28,393 nucleotides of DNA from positions 596,720 to 625,112 of the forward strand of contig JAAAKB020000027.1 in assembly GCA_010014835.2 (NCBI GenBank), written 5' to 3'. Within the stretch, counting starts at the first letter, position 1, and every line of letters starts with the position of its first letter. The notes below the pieces were generated by a model. The model saw only the letters and a list, made by a program, of their open reading frames with translations, was not told the origin of the DNA and searched no databases. The translations under genes were made by a program, and so were the position numbers. Positions 1-10,860 of the stretch are shown one piece after another. Source of the DNA: Apostichopus leukothele. Lineage: Eukaryota > Echinodermata > Holothuroidea > Aspidochirotida > Stichopodidae.

Positions 1-1368
1 TATACCAATGGTATTGTGTACAATGAAACTACAACACACGAATCTAAGGAGTTCGGAGATGTTGTTATTGGCAACTTTGAAGATAACCTGAAGATGGAAA
101 GTATCAAAGTTTTGTTTTCACTTTATTCCGTGATCAGATCTTGTCCATCTGTCGTAGACGTATATATTGGTAATGATGACACATACGTGAATATCCCTCG
201 TCTTTACAAGCACTTGGCATACATAAACGATGGCGACAAGAGAATATGGCGGGGCTTCTTAAGGTCAGGAATGGAACCAGTAAGGGATACACAAAGTCCG
301 TTTTACGTTAGTCGTGAAGAATTCAAAGATGATAAATATCCAGACTTTTGTTCTTTAGACAATGGTTTTGTATTGTCTGCATCATCTGTTAAAGACGTAT
401 TATTCTTTGCTCGTAACGAGACTCTCATTAAATTCCCAGATGTTTTCCTTGGAATTCTTGCAAGTAAAACTCACATCAATACAGAATTAGACCCTTCCTT
501 TGGATCGCAGGCTCTGAAACCTAACATACACACTTGTTCAGTGCGACTTTCCATGTCAACTTTTACTTACATCAGTGATCCCGAAAAGCATTGGAAAGCT
601 CTAGTGAATACTACGCAGCTTAAAAAATGCTTAGTTCCAGACTTCGATGTGGTCGTACCGAAACAAACTAACAACAAAAGATATTTCGATCAAGTTTTAC
701 AATATCTTCACAATAACCAAACTTTATGTTCATCTGTTCATGACAAACATTACAACCTATTCGTCGTTTCATTGATAAGTTCTCATGTGTCTAACTTCGA
801 ACAACGAAATGCGATACGTGAAACGTGGGGCTCGCAGCATCTCTTCTTAGGTCGCAATGTTCGCTATGTCTTCATACTTGGTAAAGTTGAAGGAAAGAAT
901 GAAGCTATGACACAAGAATTGGTGTCTAAAGAGGCACAGAAATACGGAGACATTGTCCAAGGTAACTTTCAGGAATCTTTCAAAAATTTAACCTTAAAGG
1001 TTGTGTTAGGTTTAAAATGGACCACTGAATTCTGCTCTGACGCGGCGTATCTTTACAAGGGTGACGAGGACATGTTCGTATCTTGGAGAAACGTTATTCG
1101 ATTTTTGTTAGAAACTTCCGATAAAGCTGGCAAAGAGAAAATGTCTCGATTCTTTGTGGGAAGTAAAATGAGAGGCAGTCCAAGAATAGCGAATCCGAAG
1201 AGTCGATATTACGTCAATGAAAGTTATTTTGCAGGAGATTTCTATCCGATGTATTGCTCTGGTGGTTCTTATGTCATATCCAATGATATCATACCGGAGT
1301 TGTTTAAGAAGTCTTTTAGTACTCCCCTAATTCCAATCGACGACGCTTTCCAAGGTATGCTTACATAA
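1..1368 (+). CDS. Tandem-domain GT31 glycosyltransferase (beta-1,3-galactosyltransferase-like), 5' partial
   Basis: The frame is open from base 1, so the true start lies upstream; I do not trust the internal GTG/ATG codons as starts. The protein carries two copies of the GT31 fold. Copy 1 lacks its N-terminus and shows a metal-binding DxD-type motif (NDD, 172-180) followed by YVSREEF. Copy 2 begins near base 760 with the family's RNAIRETWG signature and has DED at 1063-1071, YYVNESY and YCSGGSYV. GT31 enzymes transfer galactose or GlcNAc/GalNAc from UDP-sugars in beta-1,3 linkage onto glycans, normally as type II Golgi membrane proteins; the anchor would be upstream of the window. The coding part has no intron, as is common in B3GALT genes. 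Two GT31 domains in one chain is unusual. The frame ends at a TAA (1366-1368) inside the conserved C-terminal region, so the gene may be a pseudogene or carry a null allele. Family assignment is firm; donor and acceptor are unknown. Confidence 0.92.
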   Translation, partial: YTNGIVYNETTTHESKEFGDVVIGNFEDNLKMESIKVLFSLYSVIRSCPSVVDVYIGNDDTYVNIPRLYKHLAYINDGDKRIWRGFLRSGMEPVRDTQSPFYVSREEFKDDKYPDFCSLDNGFVLSASSVKDVLFFARNETLIKFPDVFLGILASKTHINTELDPSFGSQALKPNIHTCSVRLSMSTFTYISDPEKHWKALVNTTQLKKCLVPDFDVVVPKQTNNKRYFDQVLQYLHNNQTLCSSVHDKHYNLFVVSLISSHVSNFEQRNAIRETWGSQHLFLGRNVRYVFILGKVEGKNEAMTQELVSKEAQKYGDIVQGNFQESFKNLTLKVVLGLKWTTEFCSDAAYLYKGDEDMFVSWRNVIRFLLETSDKAGKEKMSRFFVGSKMRGSPRIANPKSRYYVNESYFAGDFYPMYCSGGSYVISNDIIPELFKKSFSTPLIPIDDAFQGMLT

Positions 1369-1533
1369 CAGATCGGTGTTCATCCGATCAATTATAAGGG
1401 ATTTAAAGTATCATTTAAGAAGCAGAAGTGCATCCTACAAAACCCAGACACATTAACGCTCCATGGGTTCAAGACTCCAATCTCTTTAAAATACATCTGG
1501 TCAAAATATCAAAACAATGAAACATGTTTATAG
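1369..1533 (+). pseudogene. C-terminal remainder of the GT31 gene beyond an in-frame TAA
   Basis: The same reading frame continues after the TAA for 54 codons to a TAG at 1531-1533. It starts with QIGVHPINYKGF, which fits the C-terminal block that normally follows the acidic 'DDAFQGML' segment in GT31 enzymes. The stop therefore falls inside the family domain rather than at its natural end. A single base change, a polymorphic stop, or an assembly error could each explain it. No frameshift is needed. Confidence 0.8.
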
Positions 1534-1829
1534 TTAGTACACTTGTTTATTCCAGTCATAGAACATCAGGATATCAGGAGCTGGAGCCAATCAAATATTT
1601 GCCGCCCATTCCCTTTCGTCTCTCTTCCCAAAGATGAAAAGGTAACGACGGAGTTTCGTAGATATTCAATACGAAGAACAAGAAATATTGCAACTTTGCT
1701 GGTTCTATAGGGATATTACTCCAACTTTGCAGGAACCTTACTATAATATAAGACATTTACTATGTCACAACTTGTGCGTACCTCTCTAGACTCTACCCCA
1801 CCCCCACCCCTTAATAGATGTAGTAAGAG
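1534..1829. other. Spacer with no recognised feature
   Basis: Between the GT31 gene and the first LINE fragment I see no coding or RNA feature. There is a C-rich tract near 1796-1811. No AATAAA polyadenylation signal lies immediately after the GT31 stop. Confidence 0.5.
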
Positions 1830-2160
1830 ACGCCTAGATTATTTTTACACTATTTTACGTTTCGGTTTTTACACTGGCAGAATTCTAGATACCAATCGGC
1901 GCTTATATACTATGAGAACCACTGACCTATGTCTTATTATTGTTTTCTTTTCTTTTCTTTTTTTCTGGGACTGTCACATTGTTTCTTCCATTTTGTTGGA
2001 TGTAGAGAAGAGATTTCTTGGAAATGGTTTTGTGTTCTCCAAAGCGGACATTTGCAATAGTTTCAAACCATTAATTATGCATCCTTTACAACTTTTGTTT
2101 TTAAATTTACAACACCAAAGTTTATTTTTTTTCACAAAAGCAATGGATAATATAGATTGA
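1830..2160 (+). mobile_element. L1/Tx1-like LINE, C-terminal ORF2 fragment (copy A), decayed
   Basis: The translation lines up with the C-terminal part of the neighbouring LINE copy. LRFGFYTGRILDTNRRL corresponds to FRFLHRILGTNRLL in copy B. Further on, WDCHIVSSILLDVEKRFLG corresponds to WSCHVTSNFLLDCEQKFFG. The stretch that should hold the CCHC zinc-knuckle is replaced by a T-rich run (about 1935-1964), so the motif is lost. Copy A ends at a TGA (2158-2160). It is the same family as copy B but clearly diverged, so it comes from a separate insertion or an older tandem event. Confidence 0.75.
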
Positions 2161-2227
2161 TCACTTACCTGATAAATTTGCATTCGCTGTTGACAACTAT
2201 ATTTCCAAAACTTATTATTATTATTAA

Positions 2228-3720
2228 AAAAAAATTATTAATAAAATCCAAAGCATTATTTTTGACTTCATTTGGAACGGGAATCCTGACAAAGTTAAGA
2301 GACTTACTATGTATAACCCAATTGAAAAGGGAGGTTTAAAAATAATACATGTTCACAGCTTTGTGGAAGCTCTTAAAACCTCATGGGTCAAGCGTTATTG
2401 TAATAATGCCAACACTGGGTATTGGAAGCTCTTTTTTCATTCCTCTCTTTCGCCGTTCGGTAAAGAGTTGCTTTTCAAATGTAATTTTCATGTCGAGGAT
2501 ATTTCCTGTATCAAAAATATCTTCATTAAGCAAATTTGCATGGCTTGGAGTAAAGTTACCTTTAAGAATCCTTCGGATCACTTTGGTGATCAAATCCTTT
2601 GGAATAATCATTTTATTAGAATTGATAATACCATTGTTTATGACAAAAAACTTCACGTTGCCGGTTTACTGTTTGTTAAGGATATATTTTTGCCAGACGG
2701 GAAGCCATTGTCCTTCAATGCTTTTCTAACAAAATTTAAGATATTAAGATATCCTTTTACTTGTTTTCATGGGATCATTTCTGCAATTCCTAGAAGTTGG
2801 AAAGATTCTGTCAGTTTAGAAAACGGTGTCGAGGAACAGCAAGATCACCTTGTCAATCTTATGTCTAGCATTTCTAAATTGTCACAAGTAGTCTATCCTC
2901 GCCTTATAGACTGTATTTCACTCCCGCCAAAAGCCTGCTCTAAATGGAGCGTTACCTTTGACTTCTCTCAAGACGATTGGTTAGTGATATTTAAGGTGCC
3001 TTCCCGTACGCTTTCTGAAGCAAAAATACAATATTTCCAATTCAGATTCTTACACCGCATCTTAGGAACCAATCGGCTTTTAAACTTAATGAAAATAGCG
3101 GCTTCTCCACTCTGTACATTTTGCAATATTGAAGAGGAAACTATTGAACATTTATTCTGGTCCTGTCATGTGACGTCTAATTTCCTTTTAGATTGCGAAC
3201 AGAAATTTTTTGGTAGACAGTTTATCTGCTCAAAAAAAGATCTTTTCTTCGGTAAACTGGTAACAGGTTACGACCCATTGAATTTTTTTATCCTTCACAT
3301 CAAATACTTTATCTTCAATTGTAAACAAAACAATGTTAAGCCTGACTGCTACAATTTCTTCTATAAAATGAAATTCATTCTTAACGTTGAGAAGCACATT
3401 GCCTCGAAGCGAAACTCTACTAGCTCTGCTCGTAGAAAATACATGGCATTAAGGACTTGTTTTTCTCATTCAATCAATGAACTTTGCGACTCTTGACTTA
3501 ACCTCTGCTTATCATCTATGTTTTTCTGGATATGTATACATATATTTCGGTATCAGAGGAGAGGAAGAAATATTCAATCCAGAATCAATTTTCACATTAT
3601 GTTAATAATTCCTTTGTATCATTCAGATGACATACCAATGTTGTTATCAGAACTCTAAATATATTCGATGTACCACATACATGTTAAATAATCCTGAATA
3701 AATGAAACGGAAAAAAAATA
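2228..3720 (+). mobile_element. L1/Tx1-like LINE, ORF2 C-terminal region plus 3' UTR (copy B), 5'-truncated
   Basis: An open frame from 2228 to the TGA at 3494-3496 encodes the post-palm part of a LINE ORF2. The FIWNGNPDKVKR segment is followed by GGLKIIHVHSF and ALKTSWVKRY, which together are typical of the L1/Tx1 clade of non-LTR retrotransposons. Near the C-terminus CTFCNIEEETIEHLFWSC forms a CX2CX8HX4C zinc knuckle (about 3115-3170). The endonuclease and catalytic RT motifs are absent, so the copy is 5'-truncated and dead. The intact 400-codon frame suggests fairly recent insertion compared with copy A. About 220 bp of 3' UTR follows, with AATAAA at 3697-3702, a short A-run and then a simple repeat, as expected for a LINE tail. 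Confidence 0.87.
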
Positions 3721-3721
3721 C

Positions 3722-3762
3722 TAATAATAATCATGATAATAATAATAATCATAATCATAATC

Positions 3763-3793
<31 letters not shown>

Positions 3794-3794
3794 T
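3722..3794 (+). repeat. (ATA)n/(ATC)n microsatellite at the LINE 3' end
   Basis: About 70 bp of AAT and ATC/ATG trinucleotides directly follow the A-run of LINE copy B. It probably grew from the LINE tail. Confidence 0.9.
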
Positions 3795-4281
3795 AGAAAC
3801 GACTGTGCATTCAGAAATTAATTTTGTCCCTTTCCACTCTTTTTCTCTCTTTACATTTGTAGGAAATGATGCGCATGAAACTTTGACTGGTCTTGAAGAG
3901 AGTGAAAAGAGGGTGAACCTGGGGCTCGTACAAGGATTCAGTCTGTACAGAATAGTACAAATTATTGTGCCACAGAACTTGCACAATTCTTCAGTGCAGT
4001 ACTTTAGGTTATAAGTCAACGTCTCTAAGACCTACACGTTTTCAGTGGGTAAATGTTGCTCCTCACTATTGTTTTCATTTTCTGTATCATCACCATATAA
4101 TATTTCAGCAACGAGGTCCGCAAGTATTCGTCTCTGGATATCCAAGCGTCGTTCTCACCAATAAACATATTCCCTACGATGCTCTTTGAAGGCAAAAACT
4201 TGTCTACAATTGCCTCAATTACCCTCAATTACTACATGTACTTTCATTTCTTTTTGAGTTTAGTTTGAATCCACGCTTCTT
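3795..4281. other. Spacer between LINE fragments, no gene recognised
   Basis: Short open frames exist on both strands, but none shows a family motif. A pyrimidine tract with AG at about 4098-4110 could act as a splice acceptor. The 27 codons after it match nothing I know. Confidence 0.4.
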
Positions 4282-5085
4282 AGCACTTTGGATACCCACG
4301 CCCGACGAAAGGCTCGGATCATTAAACTTCATACCGAATCACCTTGTTTCAATGACGATATCCGAAATGCGAGGAAAGTCTGTCGTCAGCTACAACGCAA
4401 TGGCGAAAACATGGCGAACTTGAAATACATCGACAAGAATATAAATATCAGAGGCTTCCTGATATTGGTAATTGAAAACTGAAGCGAAAATAAAGTGCTT
4501 ATTCCTCTTTGGTATATATGAGAGACAGGTGGTGACCAAGAGAAGCTTATTGGTATCGTTACAAATCTTGTGCACAAGTGTGGAGTTCTAGTTCTCTCAT
4601 CACAAATGTGAATCTTGCCCTAAAATGTGCAGACTGTTTCCTTCAGAAGATTGAAAATAAACATTTCCATTACCTTCCTTCTGTGGATCCATCTGCTAAT
4701 TTTGACTTATATCTGCCACATAGATCATCAACATTTGATCCTGCTAGTGAACATGAAAAAATTAGGAAAATCTTCATGAAGTCGCCAACAAAGTCATGTG
4801 AACTTTACCCTGTTCCCACCTCAATTATCAAACAGAGAGTTGACGTGTTTGTGCTGCACGTAACAAGAATTGTCACTAAGTCTGGCATCAGGCCGCTCAC
4901 CTGAAAGCTAAAAACTTGACTAACTAAACCAGCTATTGAAGAAGGCAGATTTGAACAAGGAAGTGTGCTTAACAAATACCGCCCAATTTCAAATTTCAAA
5001 ATCCTTGGAAAGACAATTGTACGTGTTGTTTCAGCAAGGATTTCTAATCATATGCAAACCCATAGGCTCACAGATATTTTTCAAT
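4282..5085 (+). mobile_element. CR1/L2-like LINE reverse transcriptase fragment, decayed
   Basis: Three blocks fit the order of a CR1/L2-type ORF2 on the plus strand. Block 1 (about 4282-4410) reads THARRKARIIKLHTESPCF, like the linker between endonuclease and RT where these elements have 'HAPLKTR...PW(F/Y)'. Block 2 (about 4578-4904) contains KSCELYPVPTSIIK, matching the 'KSC.LDPIPT.LLK' motif. Block 3 (about 4920-5085) reads NKYRPISNFKILGKTIVRVV and then FQS, matching 'NYRPISNLPFLSK' of RT domain 2. Frame changes between blocks 1 and 2 and stop codons between blocks 2 and 3 show it is dead. The catalytic YxDD box is not present. Confidence 0.72.
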
Positions 5086-8000
5086 CTTGTCAGCAACGGG
5101 TGTTAATTTTTTTTGCCGTTCCTTTAACATTACTGCATTATCATATTGTGTTGTGTTGCGTGTTCCTGCTCCGTTCGCCTCTGTTAGTGAATGTAAACTT
5201 CCAGAACGGGTGCAAAAGGTTGGAATAGATGGCGCTATGATGGTAAACATGGTGTCTGTCGTGTTGCAACATTTAAGATACATTGTAAAGATTGGGCGAA
5301 TTTACAAACGCCCACTCACTGGGTTGATTCAAACGCCTGTGGTAGATTGATTGTATGATGAAGTTATCAGTAAGTTGTCAGTGTAGAGAAGATGATTCCG
5401 AATGTTGAAATTGACACATAATGAAAATGTTTTCGCAATTTTCTATTTAAGTTACAATAGAGTCTTACCGTCTTCTTAATTTTAATGTTGGCATGACAAC
5501 GGTAGTAAATTATGATAACTTGAGCATTTATACCCCATTCATGAATTTATCAATAAGAGACCAACATTGGGTCAATAAGATTGGTCAATAAGAGACCATC
5601 CATGCAATACGTCATAACAATCTGATTATGACCAAACAACAACAGGGACACCGTGTAAACTACTCCCTGCTAATGTGTATTAGGATTCGGGTTTGTTTAT
5701 GATTAGAATTAGACAGTGGCCATAATTAGCTATCATACATAGTATCGTTCTCATATTAATCTTAATATCTTTATATTGCTTTGTCGATCTTGTAATTATT
5801 TACAGGAAGGTTCAGAGATGGCTTAAGAAATTATGATTTTCCTGACATGGTTTTCTTCGTGAAGATGTGGTGAAGAAACTCCTTTTATATAACCATATAA
5901 CAAACTTAGATCACTGTTTGCTCTTTGATGGTGTTAATCTATAAACTCTTTTTTTTAATTATATTGCTCCTGGTTACAATTACTATTTCATGACGGATTA
6001 TCGTTGTTGTAATGTGTTGTCTCTCGGATAATAGAGAACAGGTTTTAACAAATGACTTATACTACACTGTTTGTAAACTTGTCAATGTATAAATGTATTA
6101 TAATAGAAAACGTATAATTTTTTTCAAATTAAATCATTTAAATGTCAACATCAACGTACCAATTGCATGAAATATAATACAATAGTCAGCAGTGCTGTCC
6201 ATTCACTGTGGTGGTCATTTGCTGCTATAAAAAGTAAAGAGAGGGCGTGCTTTGGTCAATGTGACTTTCTTTACTGAAATTGTAAGACGGAGTTCTTAAT
6301 TGGCTAATACAAATAGTCGGGCACGCCAAAGTGTCAACACTACCTCTTAGCCTACTCCTTGGTGTCTCTTTCTTCTATGATAGATATAAACACCTTTCTC
6401 TAAATTTCCATCACCGCAAACGAAGCACGAATGTTCTTTGCTTACTCAAGTGTCATTGTGACATTAGCGACAGAAAAACAAAAAACCCTCGAGACCTCCT
6501 TAAAGAAGATTCCGTTGCAAATATTTCCAAGCCAAACCTTCATTTCAGGCAAGCTTTGTTTGGCTATTTTGGCGCGGTTTTTGACAACTGGTAAACTGCA
6601 AGGCGATATGACTTTTGATTTGGAGTTGTTGAAGTGACGGCGGAGAAAGGCTTCAATCAACAAAACGCATTTCACTTTAACGCCAAGCCCCTTGGATTGT
6701 TGCTTCGAAACAATTACAGAAAAGGTCATGCATGACAGCCCGTGTGTAGCAATGATTAAGCTTACACCTATCCATTGGCACCTGCCTTCAAAAATTCAGA
6801 ATGCGATCTGAAGGAAGTAATGAAACTTATGAGCTGTTCTGATCAACTTCAAAATATAGCTAGATATAACATGACCACTCGTTACACACAAACTCTGTGT
6901 TCGTCTGTTATTTATTTATACTTTACAGGTATATCCTGAGGTATGGTTACTATACAGATATAACTAAAGTCAATACCGTCGAAATAGGTATGTGATATTT
7001 AGAAATACACTCTCAGTATACGAAATCATTTGAATAAATGAGTGTTGTGGGACATAACAATATTACACGAAACGCACGAGGAACGATGAAATTAAACATT
7101 ACCTCCAATGATTGTCAATGAAAAAAAATACATTTATTATTTGACACCAAATTCACTGCATTGGATAAACGGTTAATAACTCAGTAGTTTGTAGAAACCA
7201 AACGGTTGTAAGATTTAAAGAAATCAGAACACATATCGAGTCATGTGATTAGATGATATGCGGGAGCAGCATTGTATAAATCATAGTCAGGTTTAGATAC
7301 AGCTGGTTGCTGAGTTATAACTTATTGTCTCGATGAATTACATCCTCTTTAAATGGACCCGAGACAATTAGTCTGTTTCTTCGAACGAAATCAAACCCCG
7401 CCATCATCTTTAATGTACATGTTACCACGACAGACAAACCAGCGCAGAATGCAACTTTAAGACAGTATAGTCTACCAGGGAGCTGACGTTGCCCTCCATC
7501 GAGTCTCATAATTTGATACCCTGGTTCCATGTTAAACAATGTAATGCCTCATCATCCCCAATGCCTCTCAACTTAATTGGACCCTAAGATAAGCTATACC
7601 TTTACAAACTGTTAAGATAACTTGAGAGATAATCTACAAATGAATTCAAAACATTTCATGGAAATACATAGGCAATGTAGTTACTTGACGAAATGCTGGC
7701 TGGATATATAGAGACAAGAAAAGAGTATTTAGTTTGCCTGTGTTCGATGTCTGTCATTAAATCGAGAGCAAGGTTTGTTCAGTTCGAGGAGGCTCTGTCT
7801 TCAGCTAAAGTTATGTATTTGTGATTCAGTTCTCAGGATGAGTGTTGATAACTCGGCCAAGTACCAACATAGATGAGGAACCAGTGTTATTATATCGAGC
7901 TATAACAAGACCGTCAGTATTGCCTGCAAGCTTTAGCGTTCTAGAAATTGCTTAAAGATGTCAAAACCACTCTCCTGGATTTTCTGATTTTACAATTAAT

Positions 8001-8191
8001 CCATTGAAAAGATGGATACAATTATATGTTTGAAGGGGTGGGGGAGAGAGATGTATTATGTTTTAATTATTATTGAAAGTTAAACATGAGTAATCATTCT
8101 TTGAGTTTTAGCATGTTTTTCTCTGGGGTGGGGGAGGGCACCCGATACGTACAGAGAAGACAGTTAATATACTGTAAGTCTTTGCAGTTTT
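5086..8191. other. Gene-free stretch, AT-rich
   Basis: No exon or RNA gene can be supported here. The motif tcaataaga recurs at about 5550, 5572 and 5585. Two open frames on the minus strand (6442-6729 and 7315-7539) have no family motifs. A TATAAAA sits near 6226 without a recognisable gene after it. The stretch may hold unclassified old repeats. Confidence 0.4.
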
Positions 8192-8391
8192 GTACCAAAG
8201 TAAAAACTGGATCGTGCTATGAATCGGTAGCATGTGCTATTAGGATTACAGTAAGAACTGAGGATATGTGTAATTGCAACAAATCCAGTTGTTGGGATTT
8301 GTTGGAATTACACATATCCTCAGTTTTCACTGTAATCCTTAATAGCACATGCTACAGATTTCTCAGCACAATCAAGTTTTTATTGTGGTAC
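8192..8391. repeat. Long near-perfect inverted repeat (hairpin of about 200 bp)
   Basis: The left arm is 8192-8286, the loop 8287-8294 and the right arm 8295-8391. The inner 60 bp of the arms pair with only three mismatches and one 1-base gap (left arm 8227-8286). The outer 35 bp pair with roughly eight differences. Both arm ends carry GTACC/GGTAC. An RNA from either strand would fold into a long stem. Candidate explanations are a fold-back/MITE-type element, a recent inverted duplication, or a hairpin-RNA precursor. No clear target-site duplication was seen. Confidence 0.9.
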
Positions 8392-9165
8392 TGTGGTAAT
8401 CTCTGTGTGAATCGGCTGCGGTGGGAGAGGGGCGGAGGAAAGTAAATGAGTGACTTTTACACTCGTTGTTTCATTGTGGACTTTCAAATTAAAGTAGATG
8501 GTTGTCTCAGTATAACATATATGGTCATGCTAAATAGCCGAACTGTATTAAACACAAGCTGAAGCATCGGCCTATGCTATATAAAATACTATGCTTTTAC
8601 AGACTAATGTTAGGACTGACAGCGTATATTGAACCTATACAACACTCCCAAATGCAGATGCATCATCAATCTTAGTGTTCTTTACATGTAATTCGGTTCG
8701 AGGTGTGAGATTTTGGTGTTATAATAACTATAATAGTCACCTATAGCCTACACCGTAACAGTCATAGCTGCAGTGATACAATTTTCATCAAGTTATTTTA
8801 CTACGGTCTGATTCTACTTTTCGGAGGGAAAAAATACCATAGCGGTCGGACCCGACAATGCAAAAGCTATGCATTAGCTAGTAATGAAGTTTATGAAATA
8901 ATGTTTGTTTGTTTTTCAAAATGTATATTGAGCCGCCGGTGGTTGACCTTAAGCCGCACGGGTATTTTATATCTCAAGACGAAATTTGGGTCAAAGTGCA
9001 TCGCTTTGCAAGATATATAATGATTAGTATTGTTAACTATTGAATAAACACCATCCATATAGGACTAAACATTTTGGTAACCGCGAAGTGAAGGTTTCAA
9101 TGGTGATGACGTAATTTTTCCGACCAATCATGAGCGACTTTTAACACATAATTGCAAACCTATTT

Positions 9166-9188
9166 GGGGTGGGGCGGGGGGGGGGGGG
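9166..9188 (+). repeat. G-tract (G4-prone)
   Basis: A run of 23 bases that is all G apart from one T and one C. It has four or more G-runs and could form a G-quadruplex on the plus strand. Confidence 0.8.
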
Positions 9189-10109
9189 ATTCGCCCACTC
9201 ATACCCGCCATCCTCGATAACCCCTCGCTATATTATCGTTATCGTGGCCACTACTTACCCCATTTCACTGACAATGAAGTGCAATTCTAAGAAGAATCGA
9301 TATCATCTTTAGTTTACCCTATCGCTACTGATTCCTTATATGCCATTTCAGGTCATCTGAAAAGTCTGTAAAATTGTAGTGTTGTTATAGTTTGACGTCA
9401 ACATAACCATATATTAGAAGGCCATTCTTACTTCGTACTTAGTCGAAATTTAGATTTATGATTTATTTTAATGAATTTCGAGATGATTTTAATTCATTCA
9501 GGCTTTGCGGACGGTAAAGTGATGACAGGATAGGAAACATTTTAAAATGCTCTTTAAGAGTCTTGTTGACAAATTGTTTGATATTCAAGACGAATTTTAG
9601 TTAAAACAATCCCTGGAGATTTACCTCATATTTGTCATCACCCTTGTAATAGAAGGGGGGAATTGATGAAAGCCACTGGCTTAAATTAAATCCTGCCAAC
9701 TAATCTCATTGGCTGACATGCTTTTCAAACTTGCAAAGGGTCATGGGCATTCAGTTGAATTGTCAACACATTACTTGACCTTCACGTACATGCTAGTTTT
9801 CGAGAAACTATTGAGATCATCATTTTATAATATTTCCACAAAGCCAAAGAAAGGATTTTCTGTCGAGTTTGATTCAGAAAGAGCAAATGACAGTGTCTTA
9901 AACATCTCAGATACTTAGAGTGGATTATTATAATTGACAAATCAACAACATGCTTAGACTTAACCATACAACAGTGCACCTCGTTGTTCTGTACTGAAAC
10001 GAGGAAACCAACCATGACTGGGCCTTCATGAAGTTATGATTACAAAGAAGTCTTCCTGTCATTGAGAAAATACAACAACCACTCTTACTTTCATCTATGT
10101 AGACTTAGC

Positions 10110-10292
10110 TTGTGATAAATGAACCATTCATGCGCCCTTCCATCCTTTCAACCCTCCCCCCCCCCCCGCCCCTCACCCATCCTTATAGATATTAAAGGAA
10201 CAATCCAAACAACATCATTACCGTTATACTCTTAAATAATAGATTGTGATAAATGACCCATTCATGCACCCTACCCCCTCCCCCTCACACCC
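10110..10292 (+). repeat. Local direct duplication ending in C-rich tracts
   Basis: TTGTGATAAATGA followed by CATTCATGC and a C-rich tail occurs at about 10110-10172 and again at about 10244-10292, with few differences. The first tail contains a C-tract at 10152-10172 broken only by single T and G bases. Confidence 0.7.
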
Positions 10293-10849
10293 TCTCTGCC
10301 TCTCATCTTAATCAAAGTATGCTGCAAATAAAGTTATTTGACCAGCCTGCTAGTTCGTCCAATATGTGACGCCATCGTCTCACCATGGCGTGAAACATTT
10401 AAACTGTTCTCGTGTTCTCTTCTCAGCATGTTCGTGGTAAAAGCATAAGTTGGATATTTACCAGCAACTCTTTCCAAAAGAAATAATGAAAATGGTTAAG
10501 GAAGCAAGTTCTACAACATGATGTGATTTCTAGACTTGCTCAAGACTTAGTCTTCTGTCTTGTGTAACAATCATTAACAAGGAGTGTAATATTTCTTATT
10601 TGGGGAGTTGTTCGTTGTGTGTATCCTTGCCATATTAGTTCATATAGTGGTGATTCTGTGAAGGAGGGTATTTCTGATAGTGAGAGGGGATACATTGTTA
10701 TTCAATGGGATTGCAGGTGTTTTAAGGGGTGTGGCCCTGGTAGGTGTCCAGGAGACGAAATTGCCTCTCGTATATAGCCAGATGGGATAAAGGGGAAAAT
10801 TATATAGGGGTTCACCTTATCATCCGATTTACCCCTCCCTGGTGTATCT

Positions 10850-10860
10850 CCCCCCCCCCC
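10850..10860 (+). repeat. Poly-C tract
   Basis: Eleven consecutive C, set in a pyrimidine-rich stretch. Confidence 0.8.

Noticed and set aside
4110-4190. Possible last exon after a pyrimidine tract (QQRGPQVFVSGYPSVVLTNK...)
   Set aside because: No partner exon or known family; one acceptor-like site is expected by chance in such AT/T-rich DNA.
4025-4228. Minus-strand open frame with NMFIGENDAWISRDEYLR, faintly like the GT31 'YVSREEY' block
   Set aside because: Only one short stretch is similar, no DxD or RNAIRETWG motif lies nearby, and it sits between LINE fragments.
6442-6729. 95-codon open frame on the minus strand
   Set aside because: No recognisable domain, no splice or promoter context. 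It overlaps open frames on the other strand.
7315-7539. 74-codon minus-strand frame with balanced composition (MRLDGGQRQLPGRLYCLKVA)
   Set aside because: Looks more protein-like than its neighbours, but I recognise no family and see no exon borders. Left out as a gene.
8086-8445. 119-codon plus-strand open frame
   Set aside because: It runs through both arms of the hairpin; the frame is a by-product of the inverted repeat.
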